A stretch of 64,000 nt of DNA from Phylloscopus collybita (lineage: Eukaryota > Chordata > Aves > Passeriformes > Phylloscopidae): assembly GCA_027886175.1 (NCBI GenBank), contig JAJNNQ010000040.1:27796001-27860000 (forward strand), given 5' to 3'. Each line of letters begins with the position of its first letter. The stretch's first letter is position 1. The position numbers were made by a program, and so were the translations under genes. The notes beneath the pieces were generated by a model, which saw nothing but the letters and a program-made list of their open reading frames with translations, searched no databases and was not told the origin of the DNA. Of this stretch, positions 25,291 to 36,415 are shown in pieces.

Positions 25291-25315
25291 ATTCCACTAT
25301 TCTATGATTCTATGA
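25291..25315 (+). repeat. CR1 3'-tail remnant
   Basis: CCACTATTCTATGATTCTATGA carries the ATTCTATG octamer pair that ends CR1 LINEs. Only the tail can be identified with confidence; some upstream bases (from about 25240) may belong. Confidence 0.55.
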
Positions 25316-26316
25316 ATATTGACAGTAACAATATTGTTAAAAAGGATAGAAACCTAAGAGTCATGAGAGCCAGCCAAAAGAGCAGATACTCTGTAGTAAC
25401 ATAGCACAGTCCACTCAACCTGCCAAGTAGACAAGGTCAGGGGTCACTGATCATGGTAAAAGTACCTAGGGAGGTTAAAAAAGTGTTACAAAAGGATCCT
25501 TAATCTAGAGGGGCAATCTAGAACAAAATCAACAACTTTGTGTGTCACAGTGATCTGGGAATGCACAGAAATCATTACATTCGAAACATGGTAAATGGAC
25601 ACTTGCCACCTCTCACTGTAGCACTGAAACACACTTTATAAATATAAACAGTAATCCAGTATTAAATGACACCACATAAGTGTGGCAACCATAACCGTTG
25701 GAATTTTCTGTAGGTAGAGTCATAACCTTCTATCTTAAAATAGTACACAGGGTTCATTTTGTAGTCTTAACATTTTCTGTAACAGAATATAAAATACTTT
25801 GAAGATGTAAGCATTCAGTATTAAAGCATGTTATCAATTATATCCAGCTGGCCCAGCACCTTCTTGAATTACTATAGCATCTCAATGCTAATTACCAAAT
25901 ATGTTTTGTTCCCTGTGTTTCAGAAAAAAATTGCATATGAGTGTACTGTGTCTGTTCAGACTAATTCGCTTTTAGATTGTCTACATTAAAGACAATTAGA
26001 TTTGTTCCAATTTCATTGGAATTTCTCAAGGTAGTAAAGCCATAAGCATTTAAATCTAATACAATTAAACAGTATGATATGCAGAGTTCATGGTAAGGAG
26101 AGTGAAAATTTTCTTAATGACTAACAGATGAAAGGAAGCATTTATTTTCAAGACAATATGTTGACTCCTCTAATGTCATACTGTGGAATACAAGAACAAA
26201 ATGCATGCACTTAAAAAAAAATCCTCAAAACCTGGCATTATCTGGTTACAAAAACCTTTACTTGGAGGATATTCATGCCAAAGAAACTTCCCTGCCCAAC
26301 CATTCAGGAGCCACTC

Positions 26317-26428
26317 TATTCTGACACTAGTTGCTCTGGGTAGTGAGCCTCCTGACATGCTGCAAGAACTCTGAATGCACTAATATTTGCACTCATTTGT
26401 TCTGAGTTTTCTGCTAGGAACTAGGCCA
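26317..26428 (+). repeat. Inverted-repeat arm 1 (about 112 bp)
   Basis: Begins TATTCTGACACTAGTTGCTC and ends CTAGGAACTAGGCCA. Its reverse complement recurs at 27872-27985 with about three substitutions and two small indels. Similarity stops sharply at TATTCTG on the outer side and near GGCCA on the inner side. No family recognised; could be the terminal inverted repeat of a DNA transposon or two insertions of one short repeat. Confidence 0.85.
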
Positions 26429-26650
26429 TCACTCTTGCACCATCTGAGCTCAGACCACAGACCCTTTAGAGCTACACATCCCACACTTGCATAGTCAGAC
26501 TAGGCTTCCTTCCAGCTTGACCCCAAGTTTCTCATAGCAGAGTCTCAGACGTCCCAATCCCTAAAATAATTTCATTGTGGTGCAATGACTAACAAAATAG
26601 CAACTCAAGCTGGGTACTATAGAGGACAGATCCCCAACACCCAACAGAAC

Positions 26651-26776
26651 CTGAGATTATCTCAACTGCTTAGAGCATGGTACTAATAATAACAAGTTTG
26701 TGGGTTCAATCCCTCTTACTTAAGAGTTGGACTCGGTGAACTTTTTTGGCACCTTTCAACTCTGTGAGTCTGTGGG
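26651..26776 (+). mobile_element. SINE with tRNA-Ile-like head and CR1-like tail (TguSINE1-type)
   Basis: The head (26651-26718) follows eukaryotic tRNA-Ile(AAT) through TTATCTCAACTGCTTAGAGC, ATGGTACTAATAATAACAAG and TTTGTGGGTTCAATCCC. The polymerase III B box is GGTTCAATCCC at 26703-26713, and the anticodon-loop region still reads CTAATAA. The A box is decayed. The tail (26724-26776) reads AGAGTTGGACTCGGTGAACT ... CACCTTTCAACTCTGTGAGT, matching the CR1 3' end, which would let CR1 machinery mobilise it. Such tRNA-Ile/CR1 SINEs are known from passerine birds. It lies between the arms of the inverted repeat pair, antisense to RYR2. Confidence 0.82.
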
Positions 26777-27871
26777 CACCTGGGCTTTTATACCTTCACC
26801 GTCTAAGCATGTGGAATCTGGGGTGTCACCTGCCTGGGCCACAGGTTCCTGGGACCTTTGCTATGCTAGGAGTCAGCATTTCAAGGCTTCTCATCTCACC
26901 CAGAGCTCAAGCAGCAGCTCAGCTGCAGGCTGCAAACAGAGTCCATTCCTGCACTGAATGTATTTCCTAAACAGGGGATTACTAACTTGGTGTATTCTAT
27001 TTTTCTACCTATGTTTTAATGCCTTTAACGTTATAGTAGGGCTCGATAATCTCATCTGGAATATATTTAACAGTGAAATACTAACCTAATCTTAATTTAT
27101 GGATTGAAGAGACAGCTGAAGCATTTGCATTGCAGCTCTGTGATATCTCATTTCTAACATGGTCTACTCTCAGACATATTTCTACTTGGACAGATAATAA
27201 TTTTCCTTCTTTTGCTTCAGTGAAGCTTGGGAAATGAATCCATTTCTGATCTAATTTGTACAATCAATTCACAGTTGCTGTTTATATATTTAATGCCTTT
27301 GTTCTGTTTTCATAACACTTTTAGTTCCAGGACAAGAAAAAATGAAAACAGGAATTTTATAGATAATAGTTGGTAGCATCAAATTTTTGTTGCAATACAT
27401 TCAAGAAAACACATGCAGGAGATTTAACTGACAACTGTAACGTTGAAGGTGAACTTAATTTGGATGTGATTAACAGAACATGGTGTTTCTTCTTCATAAA
27501 CACTTTACCTTAGAAAAAAAATATTTTATGTGAATATATGTATCCAAGTATTCTTAGTATAAAGGTTTAATGTAAGCCAGTATTTCTCTCTATTCAAGAT
27601 CTACCACTGTAAATTAAAACTGAATATCCTCAGCTCGTCAAGCCAAATAAAGTTTAAAATCTGGCAAGCAAGCATCCCACATAAAATCACAAAATTACAT
27701 TTACATACTAAAAGCTAAACCTACTGTGCTGCTCAAGATAACTAAAGCACAGCCTAATTAGCATCTTTTATAACTGACTCCCTCAAAACCAGAAAATGTC
27801 CTTATTATAAAATCAGTTTTGGAGGCAACATGGAAGTAATGTTACCAATACACATGGGGGTGGAGTACAAG

Positions 27872-27985
27872 TGGCCTAGTTCCTGGCAAAAAACTCAGAA
27901 CAAATGAGCATTGCAAATATTAGTGCATTCAGAGTTCTTGCAGCATGCAGGAGGTTCACTACCCAGAGCAACTAGTGTCAGAATA
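27872..27985 (-). repeat. Inverted-repeat arm 2 (about 114 bp)
   Basis: Reverse complement of the arm at 26317-26428, sharing TATTCTGACACTAGTTGCTC, TGCAAGAACTCTGAATGCAC and TAATATTTGCA. Differences include ATG inserted in the TTGCAATGCTCATT region, a one-base deletion in CTGCATG, and three substitutions. A TA dinucleotide sits at both outer ends. Confidence 0.85.
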
Positions 27986-28100
27986 CTCTGCAGTTTACAG
28001 AATGCATCTCATACCTTACGATACTATCATAAACAATTAAGTTTTTAATTTTCAAATCTTTTTGGTTTGAGATTAAAACTTAAAAATACTTTATGTATTT

Positions 28101-28188
28101 TTAAGTTTTATTAATATTTTAAGTTTTATTAATATATTTATTTATTTATATATTACATAATATTAATATATTACATAATATTATGTAA
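28101..28188. repeat. AT-rich block with two tandem duplications and a palindrome
   Basis: TTAAGTTTTATTAATAT occurs twice, at 28101-28117 and 28119-28135 (period 18). TATTACATAATATTA occurs at 28151-28165 and 28169-28183 (period 18 again). The second copy merges into the palindrome TTACATAA-TA-TTATGTAA (28171-28188). Almost pure A/T. Confidence 0.88.
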
Positions 28189-29512
28189 CAGAAACCATGT
28201 AACACAGCGATCTTAGAGCTGTCCTAAGAAATTTTATCTTGAACATGAAAAGCTGAGTAAGAAGTTTTGCATTATTTCTGAAAGCCCTTACCCTGAGAGT
28301 TTCAGATGTAAAATTAGGTCTTTTAGGAAACAGTTTCACCATTAAGATCTTGTGATCTACATTGAAATTAAGCAGGTTGCAATCAAATCCCAAGAAAATG
28401 TGTAATTGTGAGATCATCCTCCTTAAATTAATGCTGTAACACTGAAGGTGAAGCATAGTGGAAAATAAATTTAATTTATGATTCTGAGATTTTTCAGATG
28501 CTTGTTTCAGTTTAAATTCAGTTACTCAAATGCTCAATAGAGCAAGAAGATCACAGCATCTACAGAGCAGGCTCCCCAAATAATAATATAAACCAACACA
28601 AATTATGTTCAGTTACAACACCTGTTTAGCTAGGATCACCAGCCCTGGTGTACCAGCTGCAATGACAGGATGACCTCCAAACCTCTAACCAGACACCCGT
28701 GCTGTAAGCAGCCATCTGTCTGAGGCACCAGCTGAGAACTAAAGTAGTGATACAGGGAAAGACTCCGATGTTCCTGTTGCCTCACCTCTTGAGCTGATCA
28801 AGCATTCAGGGCATAATCATACCAGCCTGAAACAGACCAGGTGCATGCCAGGAGTAGGAAGTAATCCTCTAGCAAAACAGGTCCCCTGCCCTAAGGCCAT
28901 AGGTCTGCAGCTAAAACATGAAACAAAACTCTGCCTAAGTATTTCCATAAAACATTGCTGTCTGGAGAGGCTCCCGTGGGCAAATGCTTCAAAGTCTGTA
29001 TACCAGTCTAGGCCCAAGAATAACTGACTTTTAAACTCTCTGCTTGCCCCAAGTATTGACAAAGGGGAAAAGCTGCAAGAGGAGAAGCATCAGTGTGTAA
29101 CTGCTCTTCACAAGTGCAATCAACCACTGCAGATCTTGTCAATCAGCTGGTGACTGCTGTGTCAGTTTACCCTCAGCTCTGAGAGAGAGAACACTCCTGC
29201 CACTGACATTTGACAATGTTTTCCCATGTTGTTGGTCATTTCATCTCAGGAACAGATTTATGTCAAATAAACAAAATGCCCATGAATTTTTAATGGCAAA
29301 GCTGAAGGGAACACAAACACCTTGTTTACTATAGGACACATCTGTTCTCACAGCTGCTGCTGATCCATTGAATACAACCGAGGTAAGAAATTTATTAATA
29401 TATGCCAAATAGTGACCTGCACTGAGACAACTTCTGGAACTATGTGGACACCAATAGCTGGGTATTTCTCATTTGTTAATGCCACAGTAAAAGGCTATAC
29501 TCTGCCTGTGAT

Positions 29513-29516
<4 letters not shown>

Positions 29517-29547
<31 letters not shown>
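29517..29547. repeat. T31 homopolymer (A31 on the RYR2 sense strand)
   Basis: Thirty-one consecutive T on the + strand. On the minus strand it is a poly-A run, but no AATAAA signal or recognisable retrocopy lies beside it, so I call it a homopolymer only. Confidence 0.9.
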
Positions 29548-29550
<3 letters not shown>

Positions 29551-30530
29551 GTTTACCAGTCTAGTATAAAACAAAGAACTTTTGCAATGGGGGACATCCT
29601 TCCTTCCTGGCCTTAATATCTCAAAGCCTCCTGAGCACACCATAAATCTGTGGCAGACTTATGATTGAGGAATGGAAAGAATCGTACAGGGAATGAATTT
29701 CAGTTCCTGAGGACAACTCTCCAATCATTATGTTCCTTCCAGTTCATGGAATAACACATGACACTAAACCAAGAAGATGATGGGAATAAGTTACAAATAT
29801 GCAACTGGAGAGGTATCTAACACTGTTACTGTAACTATTTTTCCCTTTGGTTTGACTACAAATCTTCTGCCCTTTGAACTTCCTGTAGCATTCTTATAAA
29901 AAAGAAGTCTTGAAAGGCTCTCAAGAGGCTAACTTCCAAAGAAATTGTAAAAAGTACTATATTTAAAGCAAAACACCCCAACTGCTTCTGAAAAACATTT
30001 CTCGTTAACTTTAAATAGAAATTTACACCTCAGGAACAAAAGAGGTGATTCAAAAGGAAATGTATATGCATTACATAGGTAAACACTCTTAGGCAGACCA
30101 AATTATATCCACTCCATATGAATGAATTTTATTATACTTAGTTTGATGCAAATCCTCAAAAACATTTCAGACTTCCAAAGAAAAGTGAAGATACCAGAAT
30201 TACTTAGAAAACAACTTAATACAGTTAAAATATTGAACAGCTGTTTTATCAGATGTTGTCTGAATTTATCTGTTTTGTTTGTCTGAATTAAAAGATAACA
30301 CTACACTCATCCACTTGGTCAAGGAAAAGGCAAGACTACCAGAACTTAAAGTAGAAGTACAACTGAAACCAGTATGTAAAAAATGCTACAAATATAAATC
30401 TCACTTTATTAACATAATTTACACTCTCATAATAAGAACTTCTTTTTAATTAAGCTGAACAAGTATATCAACAACTTTAAAGAACTTAGAACTGGTCAAA
30501 GAAGGAAGTTAAAATACTAAAAAAGCATAC

Positions 30531-30626
30531 CAGAAGAGGCTTCCAGTCTTTCTAATCTGCTGATCAACCAATCAAGAGATCCAGAAAACTGAGCACAGTT
30601 TTTTCGATTTCCTCGAATCAGAGCCG
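30531..30626 (-). CDS. RYR2: RYR2 exon (human exon 17 by count), residues ~538-570: start of N-terminal solenoid
   Basis: The 96-nt exon starts with two bases of Ala538, reads [20 protein letters not shown] and [11 protein letters not shown], and ends with one base of Gly570. Acceptor cccaatag, donor gtatgc. It encodes the helix pair that leads into the N-terminal solenoid. The protein segment is identical to the human one as I remember it. A 6.6-kb repeat-rich intron separates it from the next exon. Confidence 0.97.
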
Positions 30627-33355
30627 CTATTGGGAAAAGAGAGAGCATGTGAGAGAGAGAGAGAAATTAAATCACAGTCATAAGTGCATTTAAATTTAAA
30701 TAATTCCTGTCTTGTAAGAAAGGATCCAGTAAGATAGAATCTTAACCTTTAATTATTGATGTTCTGGATTTAAATTTAAATAATATAAGTGATAGTTAGA
30801 ATTCAGCATAAGAAATACCTTTGATATCAAATTGATCTTTAGGGAATTTGAATTATTTTGGCTCTACAATCATCTCAATAATCCCTACAAAATGCTCTAC
30901 ATCAAGCCCATACTTACACCACACCAGTCAGCCACTACTACAGAAACAAGTCTGTAAAACAGTATCCTTGTAAAGACAGAAAACATGGCAAAAGCAAAGT
31001 GTGAAGCCAAAAACATAGGTGATGAATGCAAATTATTTTCTACTGTTACAATACCTTTGTTCAAGAGTAACAGGAAGTAAAACAAGATAGATGTCTAGGA
31101 ACTGTTAGCTACACTTTTAACAAGGTTGTAGGGAGGAATTAACTGCTTTCAATCTGTTTCACCCTCATGCTTTAAGATGAGGATTGAAGTAGACTGAATC
31201 ATGCACTGACTTGGTGGGTACAGCTGAACTGAAATCCCCCTGAACACTGCAGACACCCACAAGCTTGCCCTGTCCTGGATTACGTGCATCTGCAGGTATG
31301 TGCACACACAAAAGCTCTCAGAGAAGCATCTGCTCTATTCCAAGAAAGGACTGAGTCACAAAGATTTCTGTTTGGTGTGTGGAACAGGGCAAACTGGTTT
31401 TCTTTAGATTGTTTTCCAGTGCCATCAACAAATTATTTCAACCTAAAGTTTCTGTGATTATTTCCAGTAGCAGAAACTGTTGGTCCTGCTAAGAGGTAAC
31501 GGCCTCTTAAAATCTATGTTTTGCTGTTGCACAAACTCACAGTATTATATTGCAGCTATTTTTTTATGCTGCTTTGTTTATAAAAGGTTAAATTTAGAGA
31601 TTTACAACATAAATATGACACGAAACGATCTGCAAAGAGGAAGAGCAATGTTGGAGCAACAACAGCTCTTAAACTCGAAGTTTTCTCACCAGTTTTCTGA
31701 TGAGGAAAACCAAACAGCAAAACAAACAAACAAACCCCTTCTTCTTGCTGTATTATATAATAGAAAAAAAAAAGTACCCTGAAATCTTACACCTTTGATT
31801 AACCATGACCACAGTTATTTGAAAATACTTGGGAATCGTAAGAGGGGGGACACCTTGTAAAAACACAGACTAGAACTAAGGAACACCTGGTTCTGACGGT
31901 GACTTTTTTATTGGTCATAGGCAAGCCACACAACCTCCCTGTGCTTCAGGTAGGAACATAAAATGAAGGCAGTAACAGTTCAGTGCTCAACACATCACTA
32001 AATTTAACTTCATTAACAGTAATGAGACACAGATGGTTTCATAAATGCTGCTCTGCACAAGTTTGTGAAAGGTTAGTATTCACTGGTTAAAGCTGTGCAT
32101 TAAATGAGGCACACAGATACTTAAAACTGAAAACAAAAAAATAACATCCTACAGTTGCTTTTCTTATTGCCTACTACTCTGAACAAGACCAGCATTCAGT
32201 TTTAAAAAAATAAAAAAACCCCATGTGGTCAGTCAGACATTAACATCACATCAGTGCATATACTCCTGCACATATTTTTGTAATGCAAAAGGATCTAGTA
32301 CAAGTTCACTGTGAAAGTATGCATTTGTAAAAGAGAAAGGACAGATGCTTTAGTAGATATATGTCAATTATTTCAAATTGAATGACAGTAGGCTTAGATT
32401 GAATATAAGGAAGTATCTTTTTGCAATCAGAGGGGCTGGAGTAGATGATCTTTAGAGGTCTCTTATGATCCAAACCATTCTAAGATTATATGTGATAGTA
32501 TCCAGTTTCAGCATCTATAAATGGCTGCATTCTCCTCACAGCGAAATACAACACAACGTCAATGACATGACAAAAGACATGAATTCTGGCATCACAGTTT
32601 ACATTTATTTATGTGCAGACTCAAAAAAACAAACTACTGTTTGCTAAAGCGAGACTGAGCAAGCAATATCCATTTGTCATCCATGTAATTACTCTACAGA
32701 TCCAGCATTATTCAGAACAGAGCAATGTACAAATTCATCATAGCCAGATCAAAGCCAGGCTTCCTGAGCATTAGTTGCCAGAAGACAATGCAATCAGAGA
32801 AGGAACATCAGAGGGCAGGAGGGGCACAGAGACTGGGAAGTCAACAAAAGCTTGTGTATTGTCTCATCATTACAAGTCCATGGAAGCAATACTTTGTACA
32901 GAACAGGCAGACTCTTCTTCAGAAGGAATTTTCTAGCCTTGCCAATTGGAAATGAAGCCACTACTTCCTCTAGTCTGCACTGTTCTTAATGTAACAAGAG
33001 ATAAACTAAACTGTAACAAAAAAATTCAACTCTATGCTACATATACAAGTAACAAAACCACAGAATTTTATACTCCATCCTCTACCATCTACAACCCAAA
33101 AGGTCGTCATTTGATTTCATGGAGATGTTAACCCTCTAGAACTAGACTGGATATGTTGAAATGTTTATAATTCCTGACATAACTTCTTTAATTGATTGCT
33201 AATACATCAAAAAACTGCAAATGTAAAAATTGTGCTTAATTTGTATTCTAAGTTTCTACATAGTGGAAATTCTTCGGTATGACAACAGTTACGTACTTCT
33301 TTATTCTTCACTATTTTGAGCTAAAACTATTCAAGTGATGTACAATATGTCTTAC
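30627..33355 (-). other. RYR2 intron, 2729 bp
   Basis: Unique AT-rich sequence apart from a CR1 3' remnant near 32391-32490 and a short GA run at 30650-30663. The open frame at 31480-31782 has no recognisable match. Confidence 0.8.
32391..32490 (+). repeat. CR1 3'-end fragment, internally deleted
   Basis: GCTTAGATTGAATATAAGGA-AGTATCTTTTT resembles the CR1 segment GGTTAGATATTAGGAAG. It is followed after a deletion by GCTGGAGTAGATGATCTTTA-GAGGTCTC and CCAAACCATTCTAAGATT, the CR1 3' UTR end. Confidence 0.75.
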
Positions 33356-33491
33356 CTAGTAATTCATACAAAGAATTCAGAATAGATTTCCATGCTTCTC
33401 CAGCTTCCTTCCCAGCTACATCTGCAAAGTGAGCTGCACTGCTGTATACATTCAAGCGATCAATACATTCAAGTACAAGGTTGATCATACC
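33356..33491 (-). CDS. RYR2: RYR2 exon (human exon 16 by count), residues ~493-538: RIH helices
   Basis: The 136-nt exon reads [45 protein letters not shown] and one base of Ala538. Acceptor tttttag, donor gtaaga. It continues the helical repeat of domain C, ending near the boundary with the N-terminal solenoid. Changes from human as remembered are H to N, R to K and S to A, all surface-type and conservative. The neighbouring intron toward the 5' side is short (661 bp). Confidence 0.97.
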
Positions 33492-34152
33492 CTAAAAATC
33501 AAAAAGCTCATAACATCAGAGGAAAAAAAACCCTTATTTTTAGACACAAACACAGAAGACTTTCAGAAATTTAAGAAAATGAAACATGAAGTACAGGATA
33601 TGCAAAACACAAGAATATATGCGTGAAATAAAACAAGCAATCCCAACAGAAAATTTTCTTTGACGGTGGTAATAAACATCCGCCATTTAGGATGGTTAAA
33701 TTAAAACAAATACAGACAGTATTAATGACATAATTTTAGGCAAGATTTTATTCTGGAGGACGTTTAGGTATCTGACAAAGTATAGGCTACTATTATTACC
33801 AGAGAAATAACACATAATATTAAACAAAATGCTTAAGGAATGCTTAGTAAACCAAAACATCAAGAGACTTTAACAGAAAAAACTGATTCACACATAAGGA
33901 GAAAATTACAGGTAGAGTTCAAGGCACAAGGTCATAAAGGGAAAAAGAAGTAAGGCCGTAAATGTCTTTCTTCAAATATGCAGAAAAACCAGCAGATCTA
34001 GAGAGACTATGAATGTAGTAAATAGTTTGACTCTAATAGGATAAAAACCCACTGCAGGCATAATCCGTATTAGACAGCAACACCACAGATACTGTGAAAG
34101 AATACTTGCAGACAACATAGTGGAAAATCAGGAGTAAAACTGAGAGAAGTAC
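33492..34152 (-). other. RYR2 intron, 661 bp
   Basis: AT-rich, with no recognised repeats or genes. Confidence 0.85.
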
Positions 34153-34336
34153 CTCTTCTTGGAAGAGGTTCTGGCGATTCTTCAGTGCTCGGAGCCTGTT
34201 TTGTTTGTTTTCATGCTCCAAATGTTCATCAGGAGGGTGAAAGTAGCCAATCAAGTCCTGAAGGCTCAGACTGACTGACTCGATAGGCAAATCAATGGTG
34301 GAAGACTTTACTTTCTTGCTGAGAGAATCAAGGCCC
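34153..34336 (-). CDS. RYR2: RYR2 exon (human exon 15 by count), residues ~432-492: domain C, RIH region
   Basis: The 184-nt exon begins with the last base of Arg431 and reads [61 protein letters not shown]. Acceptor ttccttgcag; donor gtactt is a weak match to consensus. It belongs to the all-helical RIH (RyR and IP3R homology) domain. Human disease positions L433 and P466 are unchanged. The DLIGYFHPP and [15 protein letters not shown] stretches are near-invariant in ryanodine receptors. Confidence 0.97.
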
Positions 34337-36293
34337 CTGCAAGGAAGATGCAAAGTCTCCTGAGAAGTGAAAATTAATTTACTTTATCATTCAATCTCTT
34401 TATTTATTTAAAAGCAAAGTTTCTTTAGATGCCAAAGCTCATTTTCTGACAGCAGTATCTCAAAAATTCTTCGTATCTGCCCATTCTCCATTTAACAACC
34501 TACCCCATCCCAAATAAAACCCGACAGCATAAAAAATGTCATTTCTGGTAATTTTTTTTCAAATCCAAAAAACATATTTTAACATCCCACCTACAGATGT
34601 AGCAGTTTCAGAGGCAGAGCAAGAGATGAAGAGAAGTTATTGTAGACCGGTACAAAGCATCATGAAACTGGAATGGACACAAGTTAAAGAGACCAGTCCT
34701 GCAGTGCTGAGGAGGGTCCAGATTGCCCATGGAGGCTCTCAAACACATCTCTAAACTGTTCTTAAGCTCTTTCCAGTGCAGAAAGATGCAGGACTTCTAC
34801 ACACTCTGTCTCAGCACTTCATTAGCCTTTTTATTACCCTGATATCCAGTTCATGCTTGGCCTTGCTGAAACCTATGAACATTCTCTCTTAGAAGTGGAG
34901 GGCTGACTCTTCTCATCCATGTTATATCTGCCCCTTGCTCAGCTGAATCCCTTTGCAAATAATGCAAAGTTTCACAAGGATAGCTACAAAAGTTATCTTT
35001 AAAGCTTAATTTTATTGTGAGCATGTTACCCAAAGAGCAATTTTTCTACTGACTTTGTAAGGAAGAACTGGAGCATACACTTAACAGAATAATTTTCATC
35101 CTCTTCAATTCAGCTTTTTCCTTTTGAGGTAGCATCCTGCCAAAACTAAACTGTTAAACATGCCTTGGACTCCCTGTGGACTCCACAAAAACCTCCACTG
35201 TAATTTAGCAATACCTTGATTTGTGAAACCTTATCATTAAATTGCCTTCCTCTGTCTTTATCTTTTATGGCATTCTTAGAAGCTTCTATAAAGGTGTATT
35301 ATTTACAAAGTGACCTAGGGCTTACATTTCCTTTGTATTTCAAATGTCATACTGGAGACAATTCTCCTGACGGGTGATTTTGTCCTGGTTTTTTTAAGTA
35401 CCTTATTATATGCTTTTCAACAAATTGATATGTCTGTGTCTTTGTCTGCGTCCTTATTTAGGACATGGTTGCTTCAGGTCACCATCTTCCACAGGTTTTT
35501 TTTTTTTTCTTGTGACAAATGATTTCTTACGAAATTCTTATCATTCCATACAGTCTTACTGCATATCATTCTTTTTCTAATGCAAGCTACACTGATGAAA
35601 GGGCCTTTTATCATTTACTGAAATCACAAGCATTTGAGAATTAGCATTTTATCAGCATTATTTAGGAATAGGAAGATAAATGCAAATTGCATACATCTGA
35701 CAAGATTTTTAAATGGCTAATTCATATAAAATACAACACAACACTTTTCATGTTTCAAGATATTAAAGAAACAAGTAGCATTAAAAGGGGAAAATAAGCA
35801 AAATGTAATGTGAGAGTAGAAGGAAGATATAATTTTAAAGAAAACTTCTTGATACTATGAATTTCTTCAGTATATTTGTGTTTTTTACAGATCTGTGGTT
35901 ATACAGTTATCTCACTCTTCCAGGTTTTTCAAGGACGATCACCTTTAAAAACCATACTTAGAAAATAAAAAGTTAATTTATGCACCACATGACTTAAAGC
36001 AAATTCTGGCAAGGAAATTTGTCTTTTATGGGTTGTTTGCATTTTCAGTATGTTTATACACTTAAATCAAGATTGAGCAATAAATTACTGTTAGAAGACA
36101 GAAAAAAAAGAATTGACCAGTATCTGTTGAGGTGTTTGTCTGCTGATAACACAAAGAATTACCAAAGTCCAGTTTGAGAAGCATTGATCCCGTTTTTTTC
36201 TGAAGGATAAATTGTTCCCTGTTTGTTGAATGGCAACTTCAAATACAACTGAAGAGAAAAAATAGTGATGAAAAAGTCATTTTAAAAGCACAC
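34337..36293 (-). other. RYR2 intron, 1957 bp
   Basis: Unique AT-rich sequence with T tracts (for example near 35495-35509). No mobile element or gene recognised. Confidence 0.8.
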
Positions 36294-36415
36294 CTTATGA
36301 ACCTGTTGAAAAGGAAGACTGTACTACGGATGACACGTGCTGTACGAGATTCTTCGTTCTGAGATCTGGACAGTGTTAAACCATCATCCATGTGCCCTTC
36401 ATGGTGCATTATTGC
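36294..36415 (-). CDS. RYR2: RYR2 exon (human exon 14 by count), residues ~391-431: trefoil B to domain C junction
   Basis: The 122-nt exon reads [40 protein letters not shown] and two bases of Arg431. Acceptor ttttcag; the donor gtgtgc departs from consensus at positions +3 to +6. It holds the arginine cluster corresponding to human R414, T415 and R420, a catecholaminergic tachycardia hot spot; all are the wild-type residue here. R420 is the third chloride-coordinating arginine. The exon begins the helical domain C of the N-terminal region. Confidence 0.97.

Larger units (their letters stand above)
23925..30530 (-). other. RYR2 intron, 6606 bp, repeat-rich
   Basis: Contains a solo LTR (24087-24413), a CR1 tail remnant (25291-25315), an inverted-repeat pair (26317-26428 and 27872-27985), a tRNA-Ile/CR1 SINE (26651-26776), an AT-rich tandem/palindrome block (28101-28188) and a T31 tract (29517-29547). 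Other parts are unique; 28600-29250 is less AT-rich but I could not classify it. Confidence 0.8.

Noticed and set aside
26651..26720. A functional tRNA-Ile gene
   Set aside because: The acceptor stem does not pair, the A box is decayed, and the 3' side runs into a CR1-like tail; it is a SINE head.
29517..29900. Processed pseudogene on the minus strand ending in A31
   Set aside because: No poly-A signal, coding remnant or flanking duplication could be seen beside the tract.
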